NCBI RefSeq assembly: GCF_002778325.1
Contig: NZ_NESI01000009.1
Coordinates: 88,092-152,091, forward strand
Direction: 5' to 3'
From: Limnohabitans sp. B9-3
GTDB taxonomy: Bacteria > Pseudomonadota > Gammaproteobacteria > Burkholderiales > Burkholderiaceae_C
Length of the DNA: 64,000 nucleotides
Shown here: piece by piece, positions 1 to 8,286 of the stretch
How the letters are laid out: each line of letters begins with the position of its first letter
Numbering within the stretch: the stretch's first letter is position 1
Program-made: the position numbers and the translations under genes
Notes under the pieces: generated by a model
Told to the model about the DNA's origin: nothing
The model's database searches: none
What the model saw: only the letters and a program-made list of their open reading frames with translations

Positions 1-618
1 ATCTAAAAACGCCAGCACCCGGGGAAGGTGCGTTTCGAAGTCGCTCAGGGCGTGGTCGCTGTCCTCTATCAGTTCGTGTTGGGCGTGCGGGTAGCGCGCA
101 ACCATTTCGCGCCAATCCAATACTTCATCGCCTTTGGCGATCAAGGCCAGCAGTTGGTCTGGGCCAGGCTGGAAGGCAGGGCTTTCGAGCGCCCGCAACT
201 CGTCCACAAACTCGGGGGCAAAGTAAAACCGTTCGTCGGGGTTATGCCAAGCGGTTTGCTCGCCGATGTACTTGGCCAAATCGCGGGCGGGAAAGACGGC
301 GGGATTGATCAACACCGCTTTGCAGCCGCGCTGTGCGGCCGCCCACGTGGCGTAAAAACCGCCCAAGGACGAGCCCATCACCGCCATGGTTTGCGCGGGC
401 CAGTTGGCGGTGCCCTGTGCGATCAAGGCTGCGGCGGCTTGGGGTGAGGGTGGCAGTTGCGGGCACAACCAAACAACCGACGGATACCGCTCGGCCATCA
501 GCGCCGCCATCTGGCGCGCCTTGGTGGACTGTGGCGAAGAGCGAAAGCCGTGCAAATACAGCAGATGGGTCACGGCGGTGGATGGCTTGGTGCTGAGGGG
601 CGAAGAATCTTGGGGCAT
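1..618 (-). CDS. yqiA: YqiA-like alpha/beta-hydrolase esterase, cut by window edge
   Basis: The first 206 codons of an esterase of the YqiA (UPF0227) family are visible; the C-terminus lies beyond base 1. From the ATG at 618 the protein shows the early loop LYLHGFRSSPQSTKA and the nucleophile elbow GSSLGGFYA with candidate catalytic Ser84. An Asp in KGDEVLDW and a His in DSDHALSDF could complete the triad. The family hydrolyses short acyl esters in the cytoplasm; the natural substrate is unknown. It is divergent from rodA across 45 bp. Family assignment rests on motif recognition by eye. Confidence 0.8.
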   Translation of the reverse strand, partial: MPQDSSPLSTKPSTAVTHLLYLHGFRSSPQSTKARQMAALMAERYPSVVWLCPQLPPSPQAAAALIAQGTANWPAQTMAVMGSSLGGFYATWAAAQRGCKAVLINPAVFPARDLAKYIGEQTAWHNPDERFYFAPEFVDELRALESPAFQPGPDQLLALIAKGDEVLDWREMVARYPHAQHELIEDSDHALSDFETHLPRVLAFLD

Positions 619-628
619 GGCTGAAATA

Positions 629-656
629 TTAGCAGTCGCTGTGTAAAAGGGATAAT
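629..656 (+). promoter_or_regulatory. possible sigma-70 promoter of rodA
   Basis: TTAGCA at 629-634 and GATAAT at 651-656 are separated by 16 bp in the short gap between divergent genes. Transcription would start close to the rodA ATG at 664, so the mRNA could be nearly leaderless. No Shine-Dalgarno sequence is evident before that ATG. This rests on sequence match only. Confidence 0.35.
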
Positions 657-663
657 CCAGCTC

Positions 664-1818
664 ATGCCCACCGTGATTCATAAACCCAGTCCGTTTCAAC
701 GTTTGATGCCCCTGCTGCGGGGTTTTGACGGTCCTCTGGCGTTTGGCGTGTTTTTGTTGGCCTGTGCGGGCATGTTGACCATGTATTCGTCAGGCTTTGC
801 CAACGGCTCGCGTTTTTTTGACCACGGTCGCAACATGTTGATCGCAGGTTTCATCATGTTTGTTGTGGCGCAAATTCCGCCGCAACGTTTGATGGCGTTT
901 GCGGTGCCGCTCTATACCGTGGGCGTGGCTTTGTTGGTGGCCGTGGCCTTGTTTGGCTTGACCAAAAAAGGGGCACGTCGCTGGCTGAATGTGGGGGTGG
1001 TGATCCAGCCCAGTGAAATCATGAAAATCGCCATGCCTTTGATGTTGGCGTGGTGGTTCCAAAAGCGCGAGGGCCAGTTGCGGCCACTTGACTTTTTGGC
1101 AGCGGGCCTTTTGCTGCTGGTGCCGGTGGGGCTGATCGTGCGTCAGCCCGATTTGGGCACCGCTATTTTGGTGCTCTCGGCAGGTTTGGCAGTGATCTTC
1201 TTTGCAGGTTTGAGTTGGTTTTTGATCGTGCCACCCATCGTGTTGGGTTTGATTGGCGTTGCCATGGTGGTGATTTTTGAGCCTACCTTGTGTGCTGATG
1301 GTTTTCGCTGGCCCATCCTGCACGACTACCAGCAGCAGCGCATCTGTACCTTGCTGGATCCGTCGCGAGACCCGTTGGGCAAAGGTTTTCACATCATCCA
1401 AGGCATGATTGCCATTGGCTCGGGTGGCTTTTGGGGCAAGGGCTTCATGCAAGGCACACAAACCCACCTCGACTTCATCCCCGAACGCACCACCGACTTT
1501 GTGTTTGCAGCGTTTGGCGAAGAGTTTGGTTTGTTGGGCAATTTGCTGCTGATCTCGGGCTTTATCTTCTTGGTGTTTCGAGGTCTGGCGATTGCCGTGG
1601 AAGGCCCCACGCTGTTCACGCGCCTTTTGGCGGGCAGCATTACCTTGAGTTTTTTCATTTACGCCTTTGTCAACATGGGCATGGTCAGTGGCATCTTGCC
1701 CGTGGTCGGTGTGCCTTTGCCCTTTATCAGCTACGGCGGTACCGCGATGGTCACGCTTGGTCTGGGGCTGGGCATATTGATGTCCGTGGCCAAAGCCAAA
1801 CAGTTGGTGCAGTCTTGA
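664..1818 (+). CDS. rodA: Rod shape-determining protein RodA (SEDS glycosyltransferase)
   Basis: RodA is an integral inner-membrane peptidoglycan glycosyltransferase that polymerises lipid II for cell elongation with PBP2 and MreBCD. The 384-residue protein has about ten hydrophobic segments. SEDS family motifs are present: QPSE at 115-118, QPDLGTA at 161-167, and HLDFIPERTTDF at 268-279, which holds the conserved extracellular Asp. The C-terminal PFISYGG motif is also present. The length is normal. In many relatives rodA follows mreBCD and mrdA, but here no same-strand gene is seen upstream. The next gene starts 1 bp after its stop. Confidence 0.95.
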   Translation: MPTVIHKPSPFQRLMPLLRGFDGPLAFGVFLLACAGMLTMYSSGFANGSRFFDHGRNMLIAGFIMFVVAQIPPQRLMAFAVPLYTVGVALLVAVALFGLTKKGARRWLNVGVVIQPSEIMKIAMPLMLAWWFQKREGQLRPLDFLAAGLLLLVPVGLIVRQPDLGTAILVLSAGLAVIFFAGLSWFLIVPPIVLGLIGVAMVVIFEPTLCADGFRWPILHDYQQQRICTLLDPSRDPLGKGFHIIQGMIAIGSGGFWGKGFMQGTQTHLDFIPERTTDFVFAAFGEEFGLLGNLLLISGFIFLVFRGLAIAVEGPTLFTRLLAGSITLSFFIYAFVNMGMVSGILPVVGVPLPFISYGGTAMVTLGLGLGILMSVAKAKQLVQS

Positions 1819-1819
1819 T

Positions 1820-2686
1820 ATGACACACGTTGTTGGTGTGATCGGTGTTGGCAATATGGGGGCTGGGATGGCCCGAAATTTGTTAGTGCATGGCTACAGC
1901 GTGCATGTGCATGACATCGATCCCACACAGACACAACAGATGCGCGATGCGGGGGGTGTGGTGCACGACAGCCCCTATGCCCTGGCGCATGCGGCGACGT
2001 TGATCATCATTGCCGTGGTCGATTCGGATCAAGTCCTTCAAGTGATGTTGAGCTTGAGCGAAGCCTTGACCTCAGAGCACACCGTCATGTTGTGCCCCAC
2101 CATTTCACCCCATGACGTGGTGCAATTTGCGCAACGTATTCAAGCTACGGGGGCATCTGTCATTGATGCGCCTATGTCAGGCGGCCCAGCGAGGGCGCAA
2201 GCTGGCACGATGAGTTTGATGGTGGCTTGCGAGGCCGCCGTTTTTGCCAAGCACGCCCAAGTATTGAATGTCTTGTCGAACAAGATTTTCCGTATCAGCG
2301 AAATCCCCGGGGATGGCGCAAAAACCAAATTGGTCAACAACCTATTAGCGGGCATCAATTTGGTAGGTGCGGCTGAGGTGTTGGTGTTGGCCGAGCGCAT
2401 GGGTTTGTCCGCCCACACAACCTTGGACGTGATGGCGCAATCGAGCGCGCAAAGCTGGATTGGCAGTGACCGCATGGCCCGCGCTTTGGTGGATGACTTG
2501 GCACCACGCGCTCACATGACGCTGTTGACCAAAGACACACGGTTGGCATGCGACGCAGCCGCCACGGTGAATTGCGAGGCGCCTTTGGGTCAACTGGCCG
2601 CGCAGGTTTTTGCCAAAGCGTGTGAGGCGGGATTGGCTGATTTGGACGATGCGGCCTTGCTGCAGTTCCTGAGACGCATGAATTAG
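1820..2686 (+). CDS. NAD(P)-dependent beta-hydroxyacid dehydrogenase (HIBADH/GarR type)
   Basis: This is a cytoplasmic oxidoreductase of the 3-hydroxyisobutyrate / tartronate-semialdehyde reductase family. The N-terminal Rossmann fold has the dinucleotide motif GVGNMG at 9-14. The substrate-binding segment DAPMSGGPARAQAG lies at about 117-129. The catalytic helix GDGAKTKLVNN places the conserved Lys at 170. At 288 residues the length is typical. Its ATG follows the rodA stop by one base, so the two are probably co-transcribed, although no functional link is obvious. The exact substrate cannot be read from the sequence. Confidence 0.85.
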   Translation: MTHVVGVIGVGNMGAGMARNLLVHGYSVHVHDIDPTQTQQMRDAGGVVHDSPYALAHAATLIIIAVVDSDQVLQVMLSLSEALTSEHTVMLCPTISPHDVVQFAQRIQATGASVIDAPMSGGPARAQAGTMSLMVACEAAVFAKHAQVLNVLSNKIFRISEIPGDGAKTKLVNNLLAGINLVGAAEVLVLAERMGLSAHTTLDVMAQSSAQSWIGSDRMARALVDDLAPRAHMTLLTKDTRLACDAAATVNCEAPLGQLAAQVFAKACEAGLADLDDAALLQFLRRMN

Positions 2687-2739
2687 GTCAATTCCTGCAT
2701 CACTGCAGGATGTATTGGTGCGCTCCTACAATCACACCC

Positions 2740-4200
2740 ATGATTTCACGCGAACCCACCCTTGAGCGATTGGCCATTGCCCGTCAACTGTTGTTAGAGC
2801 CTTTTGGTTTGGACGAGACGCACTTGGCCCGTACTTTGGCCGAAATCAAGGCCCACCAAGTGGACGAAGCCGATTTGTACTTTCAATACACGCGTTCCGA
2901 AGGTTGGAGTCTGGAAGAGGGCATTGTGAAAACCGGCTCGTTCAGCATTGACCAAGGTGTGGGTGTTCGTGCCGTGAGTGGCGAAAAAACCGCGTTTGCT
3001 TATTCAGACGACATCTCAGAAGCCTCGTTGCTCGACGCGGCCCGCACAGTGCGCACCATCGGCGCTGCCTCGAAAGGCGGACGCGTCAAAGTGCCTTCGC
3101 GCAAAGTGGCAGCTAGCCGTTCTTTGTACCGTGACCTCGACCCAATTGCCTCACTCGACAGCACCGAAAAAGTGGCCTTGCTCGGCCGTGTGGAGCAAAT
3201 GGCACGCGCCAAAGACCCGCGCATCATTCAAGTGATGGCCGGTTTGGCCAGTGAGTATGACGTGGTGATGGTGGTGCGCGCTGACGGCACGCTGGCTGCC
3301 GATGTGCGACCTTTGGTGCGTCTCAGTGTGTCTGTGATTGCTGAACAAAACGGCCGTCGCGAGTCGGGTTCAGGTGGCGGTGGCGGGCGTTTTGGCTTGA
3401 CACATTTTGATGATGCGCTGGTGCAAAGCTATGTGGACGAAGCTGTGAAATGTGCGTTGACCAACTTGGAAGCACGCCCCGCACCGGCCGGTGAAATGAG
3501 CGTGGTGTTGGGCCCTGGCTGGCCGGGCATCTTGTTGCACGAAGCGATTGGCCACGGTTTGGAAGGTGACTTCAACCGCAAAGGCTCCAGCGCCTTCAGT
3601 GGGCGCATTGGCCAACGCGTCGCCGCCAAAGGCGTGACCGTGCTCGACGATGGCACCTTGCCAGACCGCCGTGGTTCGCTCAACGTGGACGACGAAGGCA
3701 ACGCCAGCCAACGCAATGTGCTGATCGAAGACGGCATCTTGAAGGGTTACATCCAAGACAGCATGAATGCGCGCTTGATGGGGGTAAAACCCACGGGCAA
3801 CGGCCGTCGCGAGAGCTACGCCCATGTGCCGATGCCACGCATGACCAACACCTACATGCTCGGTGGCGATAAGTCACCCGAAGAAATTGTGTCGAGCTTG
3901 AAGAAGGGCTTGTACGCGGTGAACTTTGGTGGCGGTCAAGTCGATATCACCTCAGGCAAGTTTGTGTTTTCGACCTCCCAAGCCTTTTGGGTCGAGAACG
4001 GCAAGATTCAATACCCCGTCAAAGGCGCCACCTTGGTGGGCAACGGCCCCGATGCCTTGACGCGTGTGAGCTTGATTGGTAACGACATGTCGCTGGACAC
4101 AGGCGTTGGCACTTGCGGCAAAGAGGGTCAAAGCGTGCCTGTGGGCGTGGGTCAACCCACCTTGCGCATTGATGGCTTGACGGTAGGTGGCACGGCATAA
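2740..4200 (+). CDS. tldD: Metalloprotease TldD
   Basis: TldD is the metal-carrying partner of the TldD/PmbA (TldE) cytoplasmic protease, known for processing small modified peptides and degrading the antitoxin CcdA. From the ATG at 2740 the protein has 486 residues, close to the 481 of E. coli. It carries the HExxxH site HEAIGH at 267-272. A late conserved Cys in GTCGKEGQ is a likely third metal ligand. An in-frame ATG at 2710 would add ten residues that do not look conserved, so 2740 is preferred, although neither start has a strong ribosome-binding site. pmbA is not in the window. Confidence 0.93.
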   Translation: MISREPTLERLAIARQLLLEPFGLDETHLARTLAEIKAHQVDEADLYFQYTRSEGWSLEEGIVKTGSFSIDQGVGVRAVSGEKTAFAYSDDISEASLLDAARTVRTIGAASKGGRVKVPSRKVAASRSLYRDLDPIASLDSTEKVALLGRVEQMARAKDPRIIQVMAGLASEYDVVMVVRADGTLAADVRPLVRLSVSVIAEQNGRRESGSGGGGGRFGLTHFDDALVQSYVDEAVKCALTNLEARPAPAGEMSVVLGPGWPGILLHEAIGHGLEGDFNRKGSSAFSGRIGQRVAAKGVTVLDDGTLPDRRGSLNVDDEGNASQRNVLIEDGILKGYIQDSMNARLMGVKPTGNGRRESYAHVPMPRMTNTYMLGGDKSPEEIVSSLKKGLYAVNFGGGQVDITSGKFVFSTSQAFWVENGKIQYPVKGATLVGNGPDALTRVSLIGNDMSLDTGVGTCGKEGQSVPVGVGQPTLRIDGLTVGGTA

Positions 4201-4270
4201 AGCGGTGCCAGTCATGCCTCTGCTTGCGAGTAAACCCCAGTGATTTGTCATCAAACTGCCAGATTCCCTG

Positions 4271-4279
4271 TGCTACATT
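4271..4279 (+). promoter_or_regulatory. possible extended -10 promoter for the aroG leader transcript
   Basis: The bases TGCTACATT match an extended -10 element (TGn followed by TACATT). No convincing -35 hexamer sits 16-18 bp upstream. If the element is used, transcription would begin around 4286-4287, exactly at the ATG of the leader peptide, giving a leaderless leader mRNA. Without start-site mapping this is tentative. Confidence 0.35.
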
Positions 4280-4286
4280 TCAATTT

Positions 4287-4355
4287 ATGAGTTCAGCCCG
4301 TTTTTATTTTGCTTACTTTTTTATCTCACGCCCCCACGGCGGTCGAGAGATCTGA
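4287..4355 (+). CDS. aromatic leader peptide of the aroG attenuator (22 aa)
   Basis: A 22-codon reading frame starts with ATG at 4287 and ends with TGA at 4353-4355. Codons 6-12 (4302-4322) read F-Y-F-A-Y-F-F, so six of seven codons specify Phe or Tyr. This is the signature of a leader peptide that senses charged tRNA-Phe and tRNA-Tyr. The gene 105 bp downstream encodes DAHP synthase, the entry enzyme of aromatic amino acid synthesis. No Shine-Dalgarno is visible, so leaderless initiation is possible. It resembles PheL-type leaders in logic; the peptide itself probably has no enzymatic role. Confidence 0.8.
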   Translation: MSSARFYFAYFFISRPHGGREI

Positions 4356-4394
4356 ACGTAGCCCAAACGCTCTGAACTCCAAAACCAACCGCCG
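4337..4394 (+). promoter_or_regulatory. antiterminator pairing of the aroG attenuator
   Basis: CGGCGGT at 4337-4343, inside the last third of the leader peptide gene, is exactly complementary to ACCGCCG at 4388-4394, most of the left arm of the terminator. A ribosome stalled on the Phe/Tyr codons (4302-4322) would leave 4337-4343 free to pair and so break the terminator. A ribosome reaching the stop at 4355 would cover that segment and let the terminator form. The spacing therefore fits classical attenuation. The pairing is predicted by eye. Confidence 0.65.
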
Positions 4395-4416
4395 GACCAC
4401 CCGGCGGTTTTTTTTT
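4387..4416 (+). terminator. intrinsic terminator (attenuator) ahead of aroG
   Basis: A perfect 9-bp stem (4387-4395 with 4401-4409) encloses a five-base loop and runs directly into nine T residues at 4408-4416. It lies upstream of aroG rather than after a gene. With the aromatic leader peptide this points to conditional termination in the aroG leader. Confidence 0.88.
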
Positions 4417-4459
4417 GCCAAATTTCTAGATCACTTTTTTCAAACTTCAGGACGAGACC

Positions 4460-5569
4460 ATGAAAACGAACACCAGCTATCCAAGCCACGTTGAAAACAC
4501 CAGTCAAACCGACGACCAACGTATCAAGGACATCACCGTGCTGCCTCCTCCCGAACATTTGATTCGCTTCTTCCCGATCCAAGACACACCGGTCGAGAAG
4601 CTCATCACGCAGACCCGCAAGACCATCCACCACATCATGAACGGCAAAGACGATCGCCTGTTGGTGGTGATTGGCCCCTGTTCCATCCACGACCCCGCTG
4701 CCGCGATTGACTACGCGCGTCGCTTGCAACCGCTGCGCGAAAAGTACGCCGACACCTTAGAAATCGTGATGCGCGTGTACTTCGAAAAGCCACGCACAAC
4801 CGTGGGCTGGAAGGGTTTGATCAACGACCCGTACTTGGACGAGAGCTTTCGCATTGACGAAGGCTTGCGCATTGCACGCCAGTTGCTGATCGAGATCAAC
4901 CGCCTTGGCCTGCCCGCAGGCAGCGAGTTCTTGGATGCCATCAGCCCCCAATACATTGGCGACCTGATTGCGTGGGGCGCGATTGGTGCGCGCACGACCG
5001 AGAGCCAAGTGCACCGCGAGTTGGCCTCTGGCATTTCAGCGCCCATCGGTTTCAAGAACGGCACGGACGGCAACATCAAAATCGCGACCGACGCCATCCA
5101 AGCTGCTGCTGGCGCGCACCATTTCTTGTCGATTCATAAAAACGGCCAAGTGGCGATTGTGCAAACCAAGGGCAACAAGGATTGCCACGTGATCTTGCGC
5201 GGCGGCAAAGCGCCTAACTATGACGCCGCCAGCGTGACGGCTGCTTGCGAAGAGTTGGCCAAAGCCAAATTGCCTGCTTCGTTGATGGTGGATTGCAGCC
5301 ACGCCAACAGCAGCAAGCAGCACGAACGTCAACTGGTGGTGGCCAAAGACATTGCCGAACAAATCAGCGGTGGCTCACACCAAGTGTTTGGCGTGATGAT
5401 TGAAAGCCACATTTTGGGTGGCGCTCAAAAGTTCACGCCTGGTAAAGACGATGTGTCGAAGCTGGAATACGGCAAGAGCATCACCGATGCGTGTTTGGAT
5501 TGGGACGATTCGGTCGCTTCGTTGGACGTTTTATCTGAAGCTGTGGCGGCGCGTCGCCAGCGTTCTTAA
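4460..5569 (+). CDS. aroG: 3-deoxy-7-phosphoheptulonate synthase (type I DAHP synthase)
   Basis: This enzyme condenses phosphoenolpyruvate with erythrose 4-phosphate, the first step of the shikimate pathway. The 369-residue protein carries the metal-site signature GPCSIHDP at 72-79, the phosphate-binding GTDGNIKIA region and a late DCSHANSSK motif, all typical of the AroF/AroG/AroH class. It is about 20 residues longer at the N-terminus than E. coli AroG. Whether it is feedback-inhibited by Phe or Tyr cannot be judged here. The upstream leader peptide and terminator suggest transcriptional control by aromatic amino acid supply. It converges on mpl. Confidence 0.96.
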   Translation: MKTNTSYPSHVENTSQTDDQRIKDITVLPPPEHLIRFFPIQDTPVEKLITQTRKTIHHIMNGKDDRLLVVIGPCSIHDPAAAIDYARRLQPLREKYADTLEIVMRVYFEKPRTTVGWKGLINDPYLDESFRIDEGLRIARQLLIEINRLGLPAGSEFLDAISPQYIGDLIAWGAIGARTTESQVHRELASGISAPIGFKNGTDGNIKIATDAIQAAAGAHHFLSIHKNGQVAIVQTKGNKDCHVILRGGKAPNYDAASVTAACEELAKAKLPASLMVDCSHANSSKQHERQLVVAKDIAEQISGGSHQVFGVMIESHILGGAQKFTPGKDDVSKLEYGKSITDACLDWDDSVASLDVLSEAVAARRQRS

Positions 5570-5587
5570 CGCGACGCGCGTGTGGGA

Positions 5588-7027
5588 TCACGCCAAGGCT
5601 GCAAGCAGCTTGGCGTGAATGCCACCAAACCCCCCATTGCTCATGCACAACACATGGTCGCCTGCTTGCGCTGCTGCTACGAGCTGTGTAATGACTTGTT
5701 CCACCGATCCAGCCACCGACGCTCGCGCACCCATGGGCGACAAAGCGTCGACCGCATCCCAGTCCAAACCACCTGAGTGACAAAACGCGAGGTCTGCGTC
5801 TTCCAAACTCCACGGCAGTTGCGACTTCATCGTGCCCAGTTTCATGGTGTTGCTGCGTGGCTCAAATACGGCCAAGATGCGCGCATTCGGGCCCACTTTG
5901 CGACGCAGGCCGTCGACGGTGGTGCGAATGGCGGTGGGGTGATGGGCGAAGTCGTCGTACACCGTGATGGCGCCGCCGGCACGCGCCACCGTGCCACGCA
6001 CTTCCATGCGGCGACGCACATTTTGAAATTCGCTCAACGAGGCCGAGGCTTGCGCAGGCGACACACCTAAATGTTCTGCGGCGGCAATGGCCGCTAAGGC
6101 ATTGAGTTGGTTGTGCACGCCGGTGATGTCCCATTGCACGCGGCCTACTTCTAGGCCTTGGTGCAGCACAGCAAAGTTGTCGGGCTCGCCTTGTATAGAC
6201 CAGCCGTCGGGACCCGAGGCGTTGGCGCTTACGCCAAATTTGGCCACGCCGCTCCAGCAGCCTTGGTCCAGCACGCGTTGCAGACTGTCTTCATCCGCGT
6301 TCACCACCACGCGGCCACTGCCGGGCACGGTGCGCACCAAGTGGTGGAACTGGCGCTCGATGGCGGCGAGGTTATCAAAGATATCGGCATGGTCGAACTC
6401 GAGGTTGTTCAAAATCGCCGTGCGGGGGTGGTAGTGCACAAACTTGCTGCGTTTGTCAAAGAAGGCGGTGTCGTATTCGTCGGCTTCAATCACGAAGGGA
6501 GTGCGTTTGTGGGCGGATACGTCGGCTTCTGAGCTCAAACGGCCCAAACGTGCTGACACGCCAAAGTTCATGGGCACACCGCCCACCAAGAAGCCTGGCT
6601 CTAACCCCGCGGCTTGCAAGATCCAAGCGAGCATGGACGTGGTGGTGGTTTTGCCATGTGTACCCGCTACGGCCAGTACATGGCGCGGTTGGCTGGGGTG
6701 GTGCAGCACATGTTCAGCCAGCCACTGCGGGCCGCTGGTGTAGGTGGCACCGCTTTCCAAAATGGCTTCCATCAGCGGAAATTTGGGGCTTCCATCGGCC
6801 AAGCGGGCACGCGAGACCACGTTGCCGACGACGTACACATCGGGATTCAGGCGCATTTGGTCAGCGTCAAAGCCTTCGATCAGCTCAATGCCGAGGCTGC
6901 GCAGCTGGTCGCTCATGGGCGGATAGACGCCCGCGTCGCAACCTGTCACCTTGTGGCCTGCTTCACGCGCCAACGCTGCCAGTCCACCCATGAACGTGCC
7001 GCAAATTCCCAGAATATGTATGTGCAT
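5588..7027 (-). CDS. mpl: UDP-N-acetylmuramate:L-Ala-gamma-D-Glu-meso-DAP ligase (Mpl)
   Basis: Mpl recycles the cell-wall tripeptide L-Ala-gamma-D-Glu-meso-DAP by ligating it directly to UDP-MurNAc in the cytoplasm. The 479-residue protein opens with MHIHILGICGTFMGGLAALA, the family's nucleotide-binding start. It has the Mur-ligase P-loop AGTHGKTTTT at 121-130 and an EADEYDTAFFDKRSKF segment typical of Mpl rather than MurC. The C-terminal domain includes VYDDFAHHPTAI. The length is normal. It is divergent from the gene at 7091. ampD, another wall-recycling gene, lies 11 kb away. Confidence 0.96.
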   Translation of the reverse strand: MHIHILGICGTFMGGLAALAREAGHKVTGCDAGVYPPMSDQLRSLGIELIEGFDADQMRLNPDVYVVGNVVSRARLADGSPKFPLMEAILESGATYTSGPQWLAEHVLHHPSQPRHVLAVAGTHGKTTTTSMLAWILQAAGLEPGFLVGGVPMNFGVSARLGRLSSEADVSAHKRTPFVIEADEYDTAFFDKRSKFVHYHPRTAILNNLEFDHADIFDNLAAIERQFHHLVRTVPGSGRVVVNADEDSLQRVLDQGCWSGVAKFGVSANASGPDGWSIQGEPDNFAVLHQGLEVGRVQWDITGVHNQLNALAAIAAAEHLGVSPAQASASLSEFQNVRRRMEVRGTVARAGGAITVYDDFAHHPTAIRTTVDGLRRKVGPNARILAVFEPRSNTMKLGTMKSQLPWSLEDADLAFCHSGGLDWDAVDALSPMGARASVAGSVEQVITQLVAAAQAGDHVLCMSNGGFGGIHAKLLAALA

Positions 7028-7090
7028 GCCCTGATTTTAGGTGGGTGTTCCTATCGATTTCGAGACCGTTCGTCGGGGCTTGGCGCGACA

Positions 7091-7690
7091 ATGTGGCCTA
7101 TGAATACGGTTCAAGAAGAAATTGCGGCCACAGCGGCGAGCATGGTGGTGGAAGAAGGCTTGGAGTACGGCGCTGCCAAGCGTCGTGCTGTGAAGCAGCT
7201 GGGCCTGAATGGTCGTGCGCCGTTGCCGAATAACGACCAAGTGGAAGACGCTGTGCGTGAGTACATCGACTTGTTTTGCGCGGATACGCAACCTGCGCAG
7301 CTGTTGGCACTTCGTCAGTTGGCGGTGGTGTGGATGAACCGTTTGACTGAATTTCGCCCGCATTTGGGCGGTGCGGTGTGGCGTGGTACCGCCACGGACT
7401 TGTCGGACATTTACCTGCAGTTGTTTTGTGATGACCCCAAATCAGCCGAAATCAAGCTGATTGACCACCAAGTGCGCTATGAAGTGAGCACGGTGCAGGG
7501 CTTTCAAGGTGAGGCAGTGGACGCCTTGAGCTTGGTGTGTGTGTGCCCGGGCCTGACCCAAAAAGTGTTGGTTCACTTGATGATTTATGACCATGACGAT
7601 CTGCGAGGTGCCTTGAAGCCCGATGCCCAAGGTCGGACTCAGCGTGGCAATTTAGCGGCATTAGAACGATTGATGAAGGAAGAACTATGA
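7091..7690 (+). CDS. conserved protein of unknown function beside mpl
   Basis: A 199-residue soluble protein with no signal peptide or membrane segment. The ATG at 7091 (or 7100, nine bases later) opens a helical N-terminal part containing VVEEGLEYGAAKRRAVKQLG, then an alpha/beta part with LGGAVWRGTATDLSDIYLQL and a DDP that recall nucleotidyltransferase-fold proteins. That likeness is an impression, not an assignment. It overlaps the next gene by four bases, so the two are translationally coupled. Position next to mpl does not make it a Mur ligase; it has no P-loop. Confidence 0.8.
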   Translation: MWPMNTVQEEIAATAASMVVEEGLEYGAAKRRAVKQLGLNGRAPLPNNDQVEDAVREYIDLFCADTQPAQLLALRQLAVVWMNRLTEFRPHLGGAVWRGTATDLSDIYLQLFCDDPKSAEIKLIDHQVRYEVSTVQGFQGEAVDALSLVCVCPGLTQKVLVHLMIYDHDDLRGALKPDAQGRTQRGNLAALERLMKEEL

Positions 7691-8214
7691 CGATATCAAC
7701 ATCGCGTCGCAATTGGCTGTATGCCGGTGTGGCTGCTTTGGCAGGTTTGGCTGGTGCCGGCTTTGCCTGGCGGCGTCATGCGGTGACGGATATCCCGAAT
7801 GAGGCTTTGGCGGCCCTTTGGGCCTCCGAATTTGAGTCGCCCAGCGGAGAGGTTTTGCGATTGGCTGATTTAAAGGGTAAACCCTTGGTGTTGAATTTCT
7901 GGGCTACATGGTGTCCACCTTGTGTCGGAGAAATGCCGTTAATCGATGCCTTTTACCGTCAAAACTCGGTAAAAGGCTGGCAAGTGATAGGGTTGGCCAT
8001 TGACCAGCCCAGCCGCGTGAGGCAGTTTTTGTCACAACATCCAGTGTCATACCCCATTGGTCTGGCCGGGTTGAATGGCACCGAGCTGGGTAAATTGCTT
8101 GGAAATACCCAAGGCGGCCTCCCATTCACGGTGGTTTTGAATGCGCAGGGTCAGCTCAAACAGCAGAAATTGGGGAAATTGTCTGAAGATGATGTGAAGC
8201 TTTGGGCGTCGTGA
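7687..8214 (+). CDS. TlpA-like membrane-anchored thioredoxin-fold protein
   Basis: This 175-residue protein has an N-terminal Arg-containing stretch and one hydrophobic segment (about residues 10-28), which would anchor it with the thioredoxin domain in the periplasm. The active site WATWCPPC (Cys76, Cys79) is of the TlpA/ResA type. Such proteins reduce disulfides during cytochrome c maturation or protein folding. The start overlaps the previous gene by 4 bp. The exact client is not inferable. It is followed by 72 bp and then the acc genes. Confidence 0.88.
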   Translation: MTISTSRRNWLYAGVAALAGLAGAGFAWRRHAVTDIPNEALAALWASEFESPSGEVLRLADLKGKPLVLNFWATWCPPCVGEMPLIDAFYRQNSVKGWQVIGLAIDQPSRVRQFLSQHPVSYPIGLAGLNGTELGKLLGNTQGGLPFTVVLNAQGQLKQQKLGKLSEDDVKLWAS

Positions 8215-8259
8215 CGGGAATTCCTGAGAATGGATTTGCAATTTGGTGTAAATTAGGCA

Positions 8260-8281
8260 CTTATTTACAACAAATAAGGTG
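8260..8281 (+). promoter_or_regulatory. hairpin touching the accB ribosome-binding site
   Basis: CTTATTT at 8260-8266 is complementary to AAATAAG at 8272-8278 with a five-base loop. The right arm runs into the AAGGTG at 8276-8281 that serves as Shine-Dalgarno for the accB ATG at 8287. The stem is AT-rich and weak, so any regulatory role is speculative. Confidence 0.3.
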
Positions 8282-8286
8282 TAGTT

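Noticed and set aside
790..1854. 354-codon minus-strand frame across rodA
   Set aside because: It is the mirror of a polytopic membrane protein; its His/Gln-rich composition is typical of antisense shadows.
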